Origin: Moraxellaceae bacterium AER2_44_116
GTDB lineage: Bacteria > Pseudomonadota > Gammaproteobacteria > Pseudomonadales > Moraxellaceae
Length of the DNA stretch: 64,000 bases
Direction of reading: 5' to 3'
Assembly: GCA_006546595.1 (NCBI GenBank)
Contig: VIAD01000001.1
Location: 399,258-463,257, forward strand
The notes beneath the pieces were generated by a model. It saw only the letters and a program-made list of their open reading frames with translations, ran no database searches and was not told the DNA's origin. Made by a program: the position numbers and the translations under genes. Shown here piece after piece: positions 1 to 7,225 of the stretch. The stretch's first letter is position 1; the number at the start of each line of letters is the position of its first letter.

Positions 1-1116
1 ACCACAGACTTGCATGGGCGGCAAATACTTGCCCTCTTTACTAATCCCGACAAAGTACACACCACGCTTTTCAGCCACGGTATTATCTTCATTGAGGAAG
101 AAATACGTCCCTTTTTGGGTATCTTCTTTGGCTTGGTTTGCCTGTGTGGTTGACTCTGATACACTGTCACTACTACTTACAGGTGGTGTGTTGGCGGCTG
201 CACTTTCTTCGCTGGAGGGTGCGGCTTTTTTACTGTCTATCGCTGCATCAATCATCTTTTTCACCGCCTCTAAACCATCTTTTTGCTGCTGATCGTTCCA
301 GTCCTTTAACTCTGGTAACGCCACATAACCATTAACGGCCTGTGCTGCTTCAATAGCGGCCTGTTGACCGCCACCATCGGCATCGTTATCACCACAAATA
401 ACAATCAATGCCTGTGGGTATTTGCTACGCACAAACATCGCCACCGCCTTGAGGTTGCCTTTATCAAACGCAATAAATACCAACTCCTGCATCGCCATAA
501 ACACACTTACGCCTGTGGCATAGCCTTCGGTGATGTAAATAACGGGGACTTGCTCAGGATTAAAATTAAGCGGTTTTAGGCAATGAAAAGAGCCTTTCTT
601 TTTTGTGCCAGTAATAAATCGTTTATCACCTGTGGGATAAATAAACTGACAGCCCGTAAGCTGCTTATCTTGACCATAGACAGGGATTAGCAAGGCTTGA
701 CCTAGTTGCTTTACACCATGCGGATAAATACCCTTAGTGGCTAGATAAGCGTGTTTTAGGTCAACATCGGAACGGGCAATACCCCATAGATAAATCCCTT
801 TTTTAGCGGCCTCTGCTTGCTTGGCGAGTGTTTCGGCTTTGACTTTGGCAGCAATCTCGGCTTGTTGTTTAATCCATGACTCACGCTCGGCCTGATTAAA
901 CTCGCTTGCTTGTTTACTGCACCATGTTTGAGTAATGCCTGTTTTCCAGCATCCAAATGCGCCGCCTGATACGTCACCTTCATGGAAGACATACCAACAG
1001 TTTTTCTTGTTGCCGTAACGGTGAATCTGTCCGTCTACGATGATCGTTTCAGGCAGGGTTATCCCTGTTGATGAGATAGTTTGTTTAAAGTCTGCAATAT
1101 GCTCAAAACTAGACAC
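1..1116 (-). CDS. P4-type TOPRIM DNA primase, N-terminal part (cut by window edge)
   Basis: The open frame enters from position 1 and its start is a GTG at 1116, directly preceded in frame by a TGA and by a G-rich stretch. It overlaps the stop of the next gene upstream by 8 nt. The 372 visible residues show a TOPRIM fold: an EGYATGVS motif carrying the catalytic Glu and, about 50 residues on, GDNDADGGG with the metal-binding DxD. The end of the visible part (KRVYFVGISKEG) resembles the beginning of a DUF927/helicase module. This architecture is that of P4-alpha-like primases, which start replication of satellite phages and integrative elements. The helicase part must lie left of the window. 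Its place at the end of the AlpA-led operon supports the call. Confidence 0.8.
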   Translation of the reverse strand, partial: MSSFEHIADFKQTISSTGITLPETIIVDGQIHRYGNKKNCWYVFHEGDVSGGAFGCWKTGITQTWCSKQASEFNQAERESWIKQQAEIAAKVKAETLAKQAEAAKKGIYLWGIARSDVDLKHAYLATKGIYPHGVKQLGQALLIPVYGQDKQLTGCQFIYPTGDKRFITGTKKKGSFHCLKPLNFNPEQVPVIYITEGYATGVSVFMAMQELVFIAFDKGNLKAVAMFVRSKYPQALIVICGDNDADGGGQQAAIEAAQAVNGYVALPELKDWNDQQQKDGLEAVKKMIDAAIDSKKAAPSSEESAAANTPPVSSSDSVSESTTQANQAKEDTQKGTYFFLNEDNTVAEKRGVYFVGISKEGKYLPPMQVCG

Positions 1117-1405
1117 GACTCACCCCCACAACATAACGACCAATATCAGCACTTAGCACGGAGGCCGTAGTACGGCAATCCTGAGCTATTTTCGACGCAT
1201 TAACGGCTTGCTGATACACAAGGTAGGCAATACAGGGGTGAGTGTTGGAGTAAGCAATAGCGGCTTGTTTGGCTTCAGCTTCGCTGTTGAATAATGTGCC
1301 AACTACATGAGAGGCTGACACAAAAACATCATCACCGGGCAGGTAACAAATAGCTGTCCAGCGAATCAGAGACAAAGTTACGTTTCTTAGAGTGAGAGTA
1401 GTCAT
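1109..1405 (-). CDS. Hypothetical protein of the integrative element (paralogue of the next upstream ORF)
   Basis: This 98-residue ORF begins with an ATG that overlaps the upstream stop (ATGA) and ends inside the primase start, so it is translationally coupled on both sides. I recognise no family. Its middle (residues about 29-65, with VSASHVVGTLF, EAEAKQAAIAYSNTHP) aligns by eye with the middle of the neighbouring 78-residue ORF: VSAG-x-F, an EAK helix, then a xxHPxxA segment. The two therefore look like tandem duplicates. The layout (an Ala-rich helix after a beta hairpin) is faintly like small Icd-like element proteins, but this is only a suggestion. Confidence 0.6.
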   Translation of the reverse strand: MTTLTLRNVTLSLIRWTAICYLPGDDVFVSASHVVGTLFNSEAEAKQAAIAYSNTHPCIAYLVYQQAVNASKIAQDCRTTASVLSADIGRYVVGVSRV

Positions 1406-1638
1406 TCAGCACTCCCAACTTTAAAGCATTGGGTCACTTGCATGGCGATAAGTGCAGGATGATCGGCGAATGCGTAACAAGCGAACTTTGCTTCATCGAA
1501 CGTGGCAAACTTCCCCGCAGACACCCAAACACTCGGCACAAAGACGGGTGCTAGTTCTGTGGTGGGTACTTTAAGGCTGAGAACTGCTTCAAATGGCAGG
1601 ATTACGGACGGATTAACGGCGTTAGTATGATTAGTCAT
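1402..1638 (-). CDS. Hypothetical protein of the integrative element
   Basis: This 78-residue ORF starts with an ATG behind a GAGGTC Shine-Dalgarno sequence and overlaps the upstream gene by 8 nt and the downstream one by 4 nt. Residues 37-70 (VSAGKFATFDEAKFACYAF followed by ADHPALIAMQV) match the core of the downstream 98-residue ORF, so this looks like one half of a tandem gene duplication. It has no signal peptide, membrane segment or motif I can name. Position between AlpA and the primase is the slot that often carries small regulatory or host-takeover genes in P4-like elements. The function is unknown. Confidence 0.6.
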   Translation of the reverse strand: MTNHTNAVNPSVILPFEAVLSLKVPTTELAPVFVPSVWVSAGKFATFDEAKFACYAFADHPALIAMQVTQCFKVGSAE

Positions 1639-2086
1639 GATTGACCTCGCGTGTATTGGATTGTAAATCCATCACCCAAGCGGCCAAGCTTGGTGACAGA
1701 CTGGACGGGGTTGGCCGACTGGCACACACGACACCAGCACACCCGAAGGTGTCCCCATCCAGTCCGTCATAACGCGGACATGACTGAATAGCACGCACAA
1801 AAAAACCGCATAAGGACGCGGTTGTGCGTCGTGTAATAAACAGGCGGCCAAGCCCGACTACGCAATGTGGCGTAGTTATGCGATTATTGACCCTCACCGC
1901 CACCATATCAACCAAAATAAAACTATCGTTATTTGATGGTTGATAGTGTGAGGCTATGGCATAACTTGGGCTTGCATTACAGGTTGCTAGTGAGGACACA
2001 AGCAAGGCTGAAATTATCACCATGGCAGGTTTCGTCAGTTTTGGCAGTAGGTCGCTTGGCTTTTTCCAACTTTTGAGAATGCTCAC
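1631..2086 (-). CDS. Possible Ash/Icd-like small phage-associated protein
   Basis: This 151-residue ORF starts with GTG at 2086, 7 nt behind a strong AGGAGG, and overlaps its neighbours by 4 and 8 nt. A hydrophobic segment at residues about 20-38 (MVIISALLVSSLATCNA) could be a membrane anchor or lipobox-like signal. The C-terminal half (TASLCGFFVRAIQSCPRY, then DTFGCAGVV and RPTPSSLSPSLAAW) recalls Ash-family proteins of enterobacterial P4-like prophages; I remember that family loosely and cannot test the match. The DNA is rich in short inverted repeats: for example CAGACTGGACGGGG near 1703 is answered by CCCCATCCAGTCCG near 1754. Part of the sequence may therefore be shaped by DNA or RNA structure rather than by protein function. 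Confidence 0.5.
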   Translation of the reverse strand: MSILKSWKKPSDLLPKLTKPAMVIISALLVSSLATCNASPSYAIASHYQPSNNDSFILVDMVAVRVNNRITTPHCVVGLGRLFITRRTTASLCGFFVRAIQSCPRYDGLDGDTFGCAGVVCASRPTPSSLSPSLAAWVMDLQSNTREVNHD

Positions 2087-2325
2087 AATGTCGCCTCCTG
2101 TTGCGCCTGCACTTTTTGTAATGTTTCAATGAGCAACGGCACATGAGCCAGATCAATCACTACACCACGCTTAGAAGGCATCCATTCGCCATCGTCGCCA
2201 CGGTAAAACATACGCAGGTCGAATCTATTTCTGCCCATGTATTCCACTAGCGATGCTTGAATACGTTGCGAATTACTTTTAGGAATCACGACAAGCAATT
2301 CCTGTTCATTAGTTAAATTGCTCAC
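2083..2325 (-). CDS. PC4/p15-like single-stranded DNA-binding protein
   Basis: This 80-residue ORF starts with a GTG that overlaps the upstream TGA (GTGA), with GGAG 9 nt before it. Residues 33-72 fit the transcriptional coactivator p15 (PC4) fold: FDLRMFYRGDDGEWMPSKRG is the beta-strand region with the typical FYxxxxGEWxPxKRG signature, followed by the helix LAHVPLLIETLQKV. PC4 domains bind single-stranded DNA; in phages and integrative elements they are thought to act in replication or transcription. It lies upstream of the primase gene in the same overlapping operon, which suits a role with exposed ssDNA during element replication. The biological role is inference. Confidence 0.7.
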   Translation of the reverse strand: MSNLTNEQELLVVIPKSNSQRIQASLVEYMGRNRFDLRMFYRGDDGEWMPSKRGVVIDLAHVPLLIETLQKVQAQQEATL

Positions 2326-2609
2326 GCTGTAAACTCCGCATTTTGAAAGTAATAGGGACTAGGCCATTCAGGTGTGCCAAGTGAATACTTAGCGACTCGC
2401 TTACGAAGGCAACCACGGAAAATAACTTCATTTTGGATAGTGGTTATCACGTTAAAGCCTTTGGCACGTAAGTCGTGAATACGCGCGGCGGCTTCGGGAA
2501 TAGCTAAATCAGCCGTTAAGTTGAGGGATAGCAACGCACCATGCTGACGCAACAATGACAGCACTTGTAAGCATTGGCCTGTGACAATTGGAGGGGTTAG
2601 ATTATTCAT
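2322..2609 (-). CDS. Helix-turn-helix protein (HTH_39-like)
   Basis: The frame is open to 2651, but I take ATG 2609 as the start because AGGAG lies 7 nt before it, overlapping the stop of the upstream gene. That gives 95 residues beginning MNNLTPPIVTGQ. Residues 10-55 (QCLQVLSLLRQHGALLSLNL, then PEAAARIHDLRAKGFNVITT) fit the winged-helix family common in phage and element regulators, which couples QxxxxLxxLxxxG to an ARIxDLRxxG recognition part. It probably binds DNA within the element. It sits in the AlpA-led operon directly before the PC4-like gene, overlapping it by 4 nt. Confidence 0.65.
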   Translation of the reverse strand: MNNLTPPIVTGQCLQVLSLLRQHGALLSLNLTADLAIPEAAARIHDLRAKGFNVITTIQNEVIFRGCLRKRVAKYSLGTPEWPSPYYFQNAEFTA

Positions 2610-2619
2610 CGCCTTGCTC

Positions 2620-3357
2620 CTACTGCTTAGAGTGAACACAGGATGAATCATTAATCACACCATCAAGCGAAAAGCCTAATTCTTGACGTACAGACAACAT
2701 CATGTGAAGTTCTTGTTCGGCTTGTTCGATGGTAATTCCTGCTTTTTCAGCAATCGCTTCTAAGCTATACACGGGCGTACCATCGGCCAAGTAACCGCTT
2801 GATTGTGGTAGCAAGCCCTTATCTTCGATCATTTTGGCAAAATCGTCCCTGAACCAATCAGGTGCTAAGTGCATCGCCACCATAAAAGAATGTTTAGTCT
2901 CTGGGTGGTCGCCACCTAAGCGTTCGTCGATTTCGAAATAGCGGTTCATTGCTTCGGAAAATGCAGGGGGGTAAGTTTTTTGTGTTGTGCCGCTTGTTTC
3001 TTCACTGGCAAGCGGTGGCGATGGTTCGTCATCATCAATTACCTCTAGTAGTTCGTGAATCAACTCGATGTTGTCACCATGAGGACGGGGCTTGTACGCG
3101 GCCTGTGTTTCATCCAGCGAGAATAAAAGCTCAAGGGCATAATCACGGACGCAACAAATGATGAATGACTGGCTGTCTTCGGCCTTGACCAGCTCGCTAA
3201 TGATCGGCTGCAACTGGTTTAAGGCATTGGCACAATGGCTGATCGTTTCAGTCAATGCCGATACCGATACGGGATGTTCAGCGTTAAGGGCTGATAAACA
3301 TTGTTTTAACGCGGTTTCGACTTTGGATAAGCAAGGTGCGATTTTTTGAAAGGACAT
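2620..3357 (-). CDS. Hypothetical protein of the integrative element
   Basis: This 245-residue ORF has ATG 3357 seven nt behind GGGAG and shares one base with the stop of the AlpA gene. I recognise no domain. The first 90 residues are helical, with Cys and Leu (KQCLSALNA, SHCANALNQL) and an AEDSQSF stretch similar to small phage proteins of unknown role. A Pro/Glu linker follows (DDDEPSPPLASEETSG). Residues 130-235 form a second helical domain containing DWFRDDFAKMIEDKGLLP and an HTH-like AIAEKAGITIEQAEQEL. Coupling to AlpA suggests an early or regulatory role. Confidence 0.6.
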   Translation of the reverse strand: MSFQKIAPCLSKVETALKQCLSALNAEHPVSVSALTETISHCANALNQLQPIISELVKAEDSQSFIICCVRDYALELLFSLDETQAAYKPRPHGDNIELIHELLEVIDDDEPSPPLASEETSGTTQKTYPPAFSEAMNRYFEIDERLGGDHPETKHSFMVAMHLAPDWFRDDFAKMIEDKGLLPQSSGYLADGTPVYSLEAIAEKAGITIEQAEQELHMMLSVRQELGFSLDGVINDSSCVHSKQ

Positions 3358-3632
3358 TATTTAGCTCCCTTTACTTGGGAGTCATTGGCGGCTTGATGAT
3401 TAGCTAGGCATTGCGCCATGTAAGCATCAATATCGCTTTCAAGCCACACCACCGACTTGCCGCCAAGTTGTTTTATTTGCGGTGGAAATAGACCGCGTTT
3501 GATGAGGGCATACAAACTTGAGGATGGTATTCCAGTACGGTAAATAACCTCACGCTTTCTTAAAAATCTAATAGGTGATGGGTTTGCAAAAGTTTCTTCT
3601 TTTGCGGGCTTGATCTGTGTTACTGCGGCCAT
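3357..3632 (-). CDS. AlpA-family transcriptional regulator
   Basis: This 91-residue protein has ATG 3632 behind AGGAG with 7 nt spacing. Residues 24-75 form the MerR/AlpA-type helix-turn-helix: FLRKREVIYRTGIPSSSLYA is the turn and IKRGLFPPQIKQLGGKSVVW is the wing, followed by LESDIDAYM. AlpA-like proteins activate integrase or excision genes of cryptic prophages and P4-like elements. It is the first gene of an eight-gene operon reading left; the 158 bp upstream (3633-3790) should hold its promoter, though I see no clear hexamers. The N-terminal extension of about 20 residues is longer than in CP4-57 AlpA. Confidence 0.85.
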   Translation of the reverse strand: MAAVTQIKPAKEETFANPSPIRFLRKREVIYRTGIPSSSLYALIKRGLFPPQIKQLGGKSVVWLESDIDAYMAQCLANHQAANDSQVKGAK

Positions 3633-3790
3633 GTTGAAACTCCTTAGTCAATAATGACTGTCGTGGATACATGGCTGCTAATATGCGACTGTTAGAAAAG
3701 TTAAAAAATTGGGGTAATCTAGGTGAAAGTTAAAGTATGAGTTGGAGTGCTTTCATACCAATGCTTTGGTGGGTATTAGAGTAATTGGGG

Positions 3791-4561
3791 TTACTTTACT
3801 ACGCTCACCCTAGCTCCAAAGAAGGCTGCATATTCAGGGAATAGCTTCTCATAAATGTTCGATGGTTTTGCACCTTGCCTAAATTTACAGATATTGCTGT
3901 TTTTCAAATAGTCCGAAAATGTTGTTGGAGCTTTCTCAAATAAGCTGCCACTAAAACGCGCCTTTGCTAGACAATGAAGTTGCTCTTTTGTTCCAAACAT
4001 TACATTTGAATCAAAATTCACACCTTGCTCGTTTGCCCGTAGTCGTATTTCATCCAACAAAGTTCTTAGTCCCATAAGAACATCTTCTGGAATTTTAGTT
4101 TTTTTTGTTTTGCTGTTTTCACTTACCGCTAAATCAATAAGCCTTTGAGGTATCGCAATTTTTTTGTATGTTTGTTGCCATTTTAGAAAGTCCTCCTTAA
4201 ATAATTTTGTCTTAATAGGAAACTTGTTATGTCGAATAACATAGTCATTTTCTTGCTCGTCAAAATCTTGGTTATAGATAGGGAGTTGATTTTCAATAAC
4301 GGCCTTTTTAATGCGAGGGATGATATTTTCATCTCGCTCCTGCGCTACATGATATTCGCGGCTGTACCTAAATTCTGCTTTTTCGGCTCTGCTAACTGCC
4401 AATACCAATATCAAATCGTCTAAAATAATTTGACCAGATAACCATTGCTCTTTGATTGACTCAAGAACTAAATCAATTCGAGCCTTGAGTGCTTTTCTTT
4501 CCTCTTCTTCTTTCAACAGCTCACTGAGTCCACCATTGAAGCCTTTTAATACACCAAACAT
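3791..4561 (-). CDS. Unrecognised protein beside the integrase
   Basis: The frame stays open to 4696, but I choose ATG 4561 because AAGGGG lies 7 nt upstream. The preceding stretch also overlaps the integrase 3' end and reads poorly as protein. The 256 residues (MFGVLKGFNGGLSELLKEEE) contain no domain I can name. Residues 35-130 have the layout of small phage and element DNA-binding proteins: a WLSGQIILDDLILVLA helix pair and a later FKEDFLKWQ motif. Residues 160-250 form a Lys-rich helical C-terminal part. It lies between integrase and AlpA, the usual cargo or regulatory position. Function is unknown. Confidence 0.6.
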   Translation of the reverse strand: MFGVLKGFNGGLSELLKEEEERKALKARIDLVLESIKEQWLSGQIILDDLILVLAVSRAEKAEFRYSREYHVAQERDENIIPRIKKAVIENQLPIYNQDFDEQENDYVIRHNKFPIKTKLFKEDFLKWQQTYKKIAIPQRLIDLAVSENSKTKKTKIPEDVLMGLRTLLDEIRLRANEQGVNFDSNVMFGTKEQLHCLAKARFSGSLFEKAPTTFSDYLKNSNICKFRQGAKPSNIYEKLFPEYAAFFGARVSVVK

Positions 4562-4670
4562 AATCGCGCCCCTTAAAACACCATCCCTTAAAATAAGTAA
4601 CCACGCCAAAACGGTAAGGGTTGCCGTTCTTTCACCCCGTCGGGCTAGGCGTGGTAATACGCTGAAACTG

Positions 4671-5900
4671 TTAGGCCGCGCCTCCAAACTTAACATTAAT
4701 CACATTCTTACTTTGTATCAGGTCTAAGTGATCGGCATACCATTGCATCATCTTATGACGTTCAGGCATAAATTGAGTACGCAAATATGCACCCCTCACC
4801 TTACTGGCTGGTACGTGGGCAAGCTGTCGCTCGATAGCATCGGGATTAAATAAGTTACTCTCATTCAAAATTGACGAAAACAGGCTTCTAAAGCCGTGTC
4901 CCGTCATAAGTCCCTTATACCCTACTCGCTCAATCATCCTTAACATGGTCATATTGGACATAGGCCGTAACGGTTCGCTACGGTGTGGAAACATCAATTC
5001 AAAATGACTTGTTAACGGGCGTATCTCATCCAGTAAGGCTAATACTTGACGGGATAGCGGAACAATATGTTCTTGCCGTCTTTTCATACGTTCGGCAGGA
5101 ATACGCCACTCTTTAGCGGCAATGTCAAATTCGCACCATCTCGCCCCAATGACTTCACCCGTTCTTACACCTGTTAGCATCAACAAATTAAAGGCAATAC
5201 GGGTTTGAAACTCACAAGGATAGGCAACTATGGCGGCTAAAAAGTCGGGTAACTCTTTGGGGGTAATGGCGGCGTAATTGGTAGGGTTCGCAGCGGTCAA
5301 TGCGCCTTGTAAGTCGGTTACAGGGTTATAGGTGGCTTTTTCATTGACAATGGCATATCTAAAAACAGCCTCGCATCGTTGCTTAACGCGCTTGGCTATC
5401 TCATACGCTCCCCTGCTTTCTATCTTGCGTAATACGTCTAAGACATCAAGAGGCTTGATCGCGTTAATGGCCTTCTTGCCCATAAAAGGGAATATGTCAT
5501 TTTCTAAACTAGCAATCGTTTGCTGTGCGTGTTTGGGTGTCCACTTGTTGCGGCTAAATGCCCACCACTCACGCGCCACCATTTCAAAATCATTATCAAT
5601 GGCAATTTTAGCTTGTCGTTGCTTTTCTTTGTGGTGATCGCTGGGGTCGATGCCCTGTGCAATTAGCTTTCTTGCATCATCGCGCTTCTTACGGGCATCT
5701 TTTAAGCTGACATCGGGATAAGTACCAAACGATAAGCGATTTTCTTTACCAGTGACAGGCCGCCTATATTTCATCAGCCATTTCTTAACGCCTTTAGGGG
5801 TAATTTCTAAATAAAGGCCGTCTGTATCGTATTCACGCTGAGGCTTTTCGTCTGTGCGTGAGTATTTGACTGTCTTAACAAAAGTGTCTGTGATTGGCAT
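4671..5900 (-). CDS. P4-type tyrosine-recombinase integrase
   Basis: The 409 residues match IntP4-like integrases in length and layout. An N-terminal DUF4102-like arm-binding domain (YDTDGLYLEITPKGVKKWLM) is followed by a SAM-like core-binding domain (about 100-190). The catalytic domain holds the expected residues: Arg in LTGVRTGEV, the His-x-x-Arg box in GHGFRSL, the second His in QLAHVPASKV and the nucleophile Tyr in RGAYLR. It recombines the element with its attachment site in tRNA-Ser, whose 3' end begins 163 bp upstream. ATG 5900 gives the canonical N-terminus. The gene appears intact. Confidence 0.93.
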   Translation of the reverse strand: MPITDTFVKTVKYSRTDEKPQREYDTDGLYLEITPKGVKKWLMKYRRPVTGKENRLSFGTYPDVSLKDARKKRDDARKLIAQGIDPSDHHKEKQRQAKIAIDNDFEMVAREWWAFSRNKWTPKHAQQTIASLENDIFPFMGKKAINAIKPLDVLDVLRKIESRGAYEIAKRVKQRCEAVFRYAIVNEKATYNPVTDLQGALTAANPTNYAAITPKELPDFLAAIVAYPCEFQTRIAFNLLMLTGVRTGEVIGARWCEFDIAAKEWRIPAERMKRRQEHIVPLSRQVLALLDEIRPLTSHFELMFPHRSEPLRPMSNMTMLRMIERVGYKGLMTGHGFRSLFSSILNESNLFNPDAIERQLAHVPASKVRGAYLRTQFMPERHKMMQWYADHLDLIQSKNVINVKFGGAA

Positions 5901-5903
5901 TTT

Positions 5904-5950
5904 GGGGGCATCGGAAAAGTTAGAACTGGCAATGCCCCCGATAATGCCCC
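5904..5950. repeat. GGGGGCAT/ATGCCCCC inverted repeats at the integrase promoter
   Basis: GGGGGCAT (5904-5911) is answered by ATGCCCCC (5932-5939) and again by ATGCCCC (5944-5950), immediately upstream of the integrase start codon. Such repeats could be an operator for integrase autoregulation or integrase/excisionase binding sites. The repeat is read directly; the role is inference. Confidence 0.5.
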
Positions 5951-5984
5951 AAAAAAAGTAGGCTTACAATGCCTATAATGAATA

Positions 5985-6095
5985 TCCTAGACAATAAAAA
6001 AGCCCTGAACCGTTACGGCACAAGGCTTTAATATCTGTCCTAGAACATGCTAGAACTAAATGTGGCGGAGAAGGAGGGATTCGAACCCTCGATAG
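5985..6095. other. Probable attachment-site region at the tRNA-Ser 3' end
   Basis: The tRNA 3' end (CCA at 6063) faces the integrase gene, the standard geometry for P4-type integration into a tRNA. Three similar short direct repeats lie between them: TCCTAGAC at 5985, TCCTAGAAC at 6038 and GCTAGAAC at 6049. These could be integrase arm-type sites. The duplicated tRNA tail that would mark the other end of the element is not in this window, so the core is inferred. Confidence 0.5.
5996..6029 (-). terminator. Rho-independent terminator after tRNA-Ser
   Basis: On the minus strand AAAGCC pairs with GGGCTTT around an inner CCGT/ACGG stem, followed by a run of six T. It lies just past the tRNA 3' end, between tRNA and integrase. 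Confidence 0.7.
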
Positions 6096-6152
6096 GCTCA
6101 CACCTACGCCTGATTTCGAGTCAGGTACATTCAACCACTCTGCCACCTCTCC
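6063..6152 (-). tRNA. tRNA-Ser(CGA)
   Basis: The minus strand folds as a class II tRNA with a seven-base acceptor stem (GGAGAGG), D-arm, anticodon stem CCTGA/TCAGG around the loop CTCGAAA, a long variable arm, T-arm with GTTCGAATC, and an encoded CCA. The anticodon CGA reads the serine codon UCG. The gene is intact although its 3' end serves as the integration site of the neighbouring element, as expected when the core duplication restores the tRNA. Confidence 0.95.
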
Positions 6153-6183
6153 GTAAGGCCGCGAAATATAGCGATTTCGCGTT

Positions 6184-6210
6184 AAAAACTCAAGTAAAAA
6201 ATGAGTTTTT
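6184..6210 (-). terminator. Terminator after the small lipoprotein gene
   Basis: On the minus strand AAAAACTCA pairs with TGAGTTTTT around a T-rich loop, starting at the stop codon of the lipoprotein gene. The stem is short and A/T-rich but ends in a U-tract. Confidence 0.55.
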
Positions 6211-6455
6211 TATAATGGAACGGCTGTATCTACCGTATCAGCAGCGGTGTCAATCGTGCCGTCAACTTTTTCAAGCGCAGCATCCGCTTTATTACCGACC
6301 ACAGGCACTACTGAAACAACTGCGCCAACCACACTCACTGTCGCGCCCACCACACGCATTGGCATGGTAACGACTTTAGTCAAGAAACAACCACTCAAGC
6401 TCATAGTCATAGCGAGTGCAATAGCAACTTTGGCTACATTATTAAAATTCAACAT
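6210..6455 (-). CDS. Small lipoprotein, DUF6726-like
   Basis: This 81-residue protein has a signal peptide ending in the lipobox LSGC (Cys23), so it is probably lipid-anchored. The mature part starts with FLTKVVTMPMRVVGATVSVV, the KVVTxPxxV pattern of short DUF6726 lipoproteins, and ends in a VDGTIDTAADTVDTAV repeat-like amphipathic tail. It lies 11 bp after purC and is probably cotranscribed with it. No biochemical role is known to me. Confidence 0.7.
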   Translation of the reverse strand: MLNFNNVAKVAIALAMTMSLSGCFLTKVVTMPMRVVGATVSVVGAVVSVVPVVGNKADAALEKVDGTIDTAADTVDTAVPL

Positions 6456-6466
6456 CTCTGTTCTCC

Positions 6467-7177
6467 TTAAAAGGTAATACCTAAACGATGCCCTACTTCT
6501 TCATAGGCTTCAACCACGTCACCCAAGCCTTGACGAAAACGGTCTTTATCTAATTTTTTGCGTGTCTCTTTATCCCATAAACGACAACCGTCTGGTGAGA
6601 ATTCATCACCCAAAATAATACGATCATGGAATTCTCCAAATTCAAGTTTGAAGTCAACCAACAACATATTACCAGCAGCAAACAATTCTTTTAAGACATT
6701 ATTGACTTGGAAAGACAACTCTTTCATCCGAGCCAACTGTTCTTCTGTTGCCCAACCAAACGACTTGGCATGTGATTCGTTAATCATCGGGTCACCTAAC
6801 GCATCATTCTTCAAGAACAATTCAAATGTAGGTGGATTTAACTCTAAACCCTCAGTTACGCCTAAACGACGCACTAGACTACCTGCCGCATAATTACGCA
6901 CGACACATTCAACAGGAATCATATTGAGCTTTTTAACGACAACTTCATTCGGATTAAGTAATCGCTCAAAATGTGTTTCTATACCCGCTTCGGCTAATTT
7001 TTGCATAATAAAGGCATTAAACGCATTGTTAACACGACCTTTACGAGCCAATTGCTCTATTCTTTTGCCGTCAAATGCCGATGTATCATCGCGAAAGACG
7101 AGAATTAAATAATCAGCCTCATCGGTGGTATAAACCGACTTTGCCTTACCTGTGTACAACAACTCACGTTTTTCCAT
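6467..7177 (-). CDS. purC: Phosphoribosylaminoimidazole-succinocarboxamide synthase (PurC)
   Basis: PurC joins CAIR and aspartate with ATP to give SAICAR in purine synthesis. The 236 residues match E. coli PurC (237). The family start MEKRELLYTGKAKSVY is at ATG 7177; a TTG four codons earlier is open but unlikely. Other signatures are FRDDTSAFDGKR, VECVVRNYAAGSLVRR and the acid-rich MLLVDFKLEFGE near the active site. It is followed by a small lipoprotein gene and preceded by bamC on the same strand, a common gammaproteobacterial order (dapA-bamC-purC). Confidence 0.96.
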   Translation of the reverse strand: MEKRELLYTGKAKSVYTTDEADYLILVFRDDTSAFDGKRIEQLARKGRVNNAFNAFIMQKLAEAGIETHFERLLNPNEVVVKKLNMIPVECVVRNYAAGSLVRRLGVTEGLELNPPTFELFLKNDALGDPMINESHAKSFGWATEEQLARMKELSFQVNNVLKELFAAGNMLLVDFKLEFGEFHDRIILGDEFSPDGCRLWDKETRKKLDKDRFRQGLGDVVEAYEEVGHRLGITF

Positions 7178-7225
7178 AGCACTTCTCAACTGAAAATAGG
7201 GTTGTATATTCCCCGTACGTTATTT

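Noticed and set aside
4562..4696. N-terminal extension of the gene at 3791-4561
   Set aside because: ATG 4561 has the better ribosome site, and the extra residues overlap the integrase end without family support.
6047..6370. A frame starting across tRNA-Ser (MLELNVAEKEGFEPS...)
   Set aside because: EKEGFEPS is the well-known false translation of an antisense tRNA-Ser.
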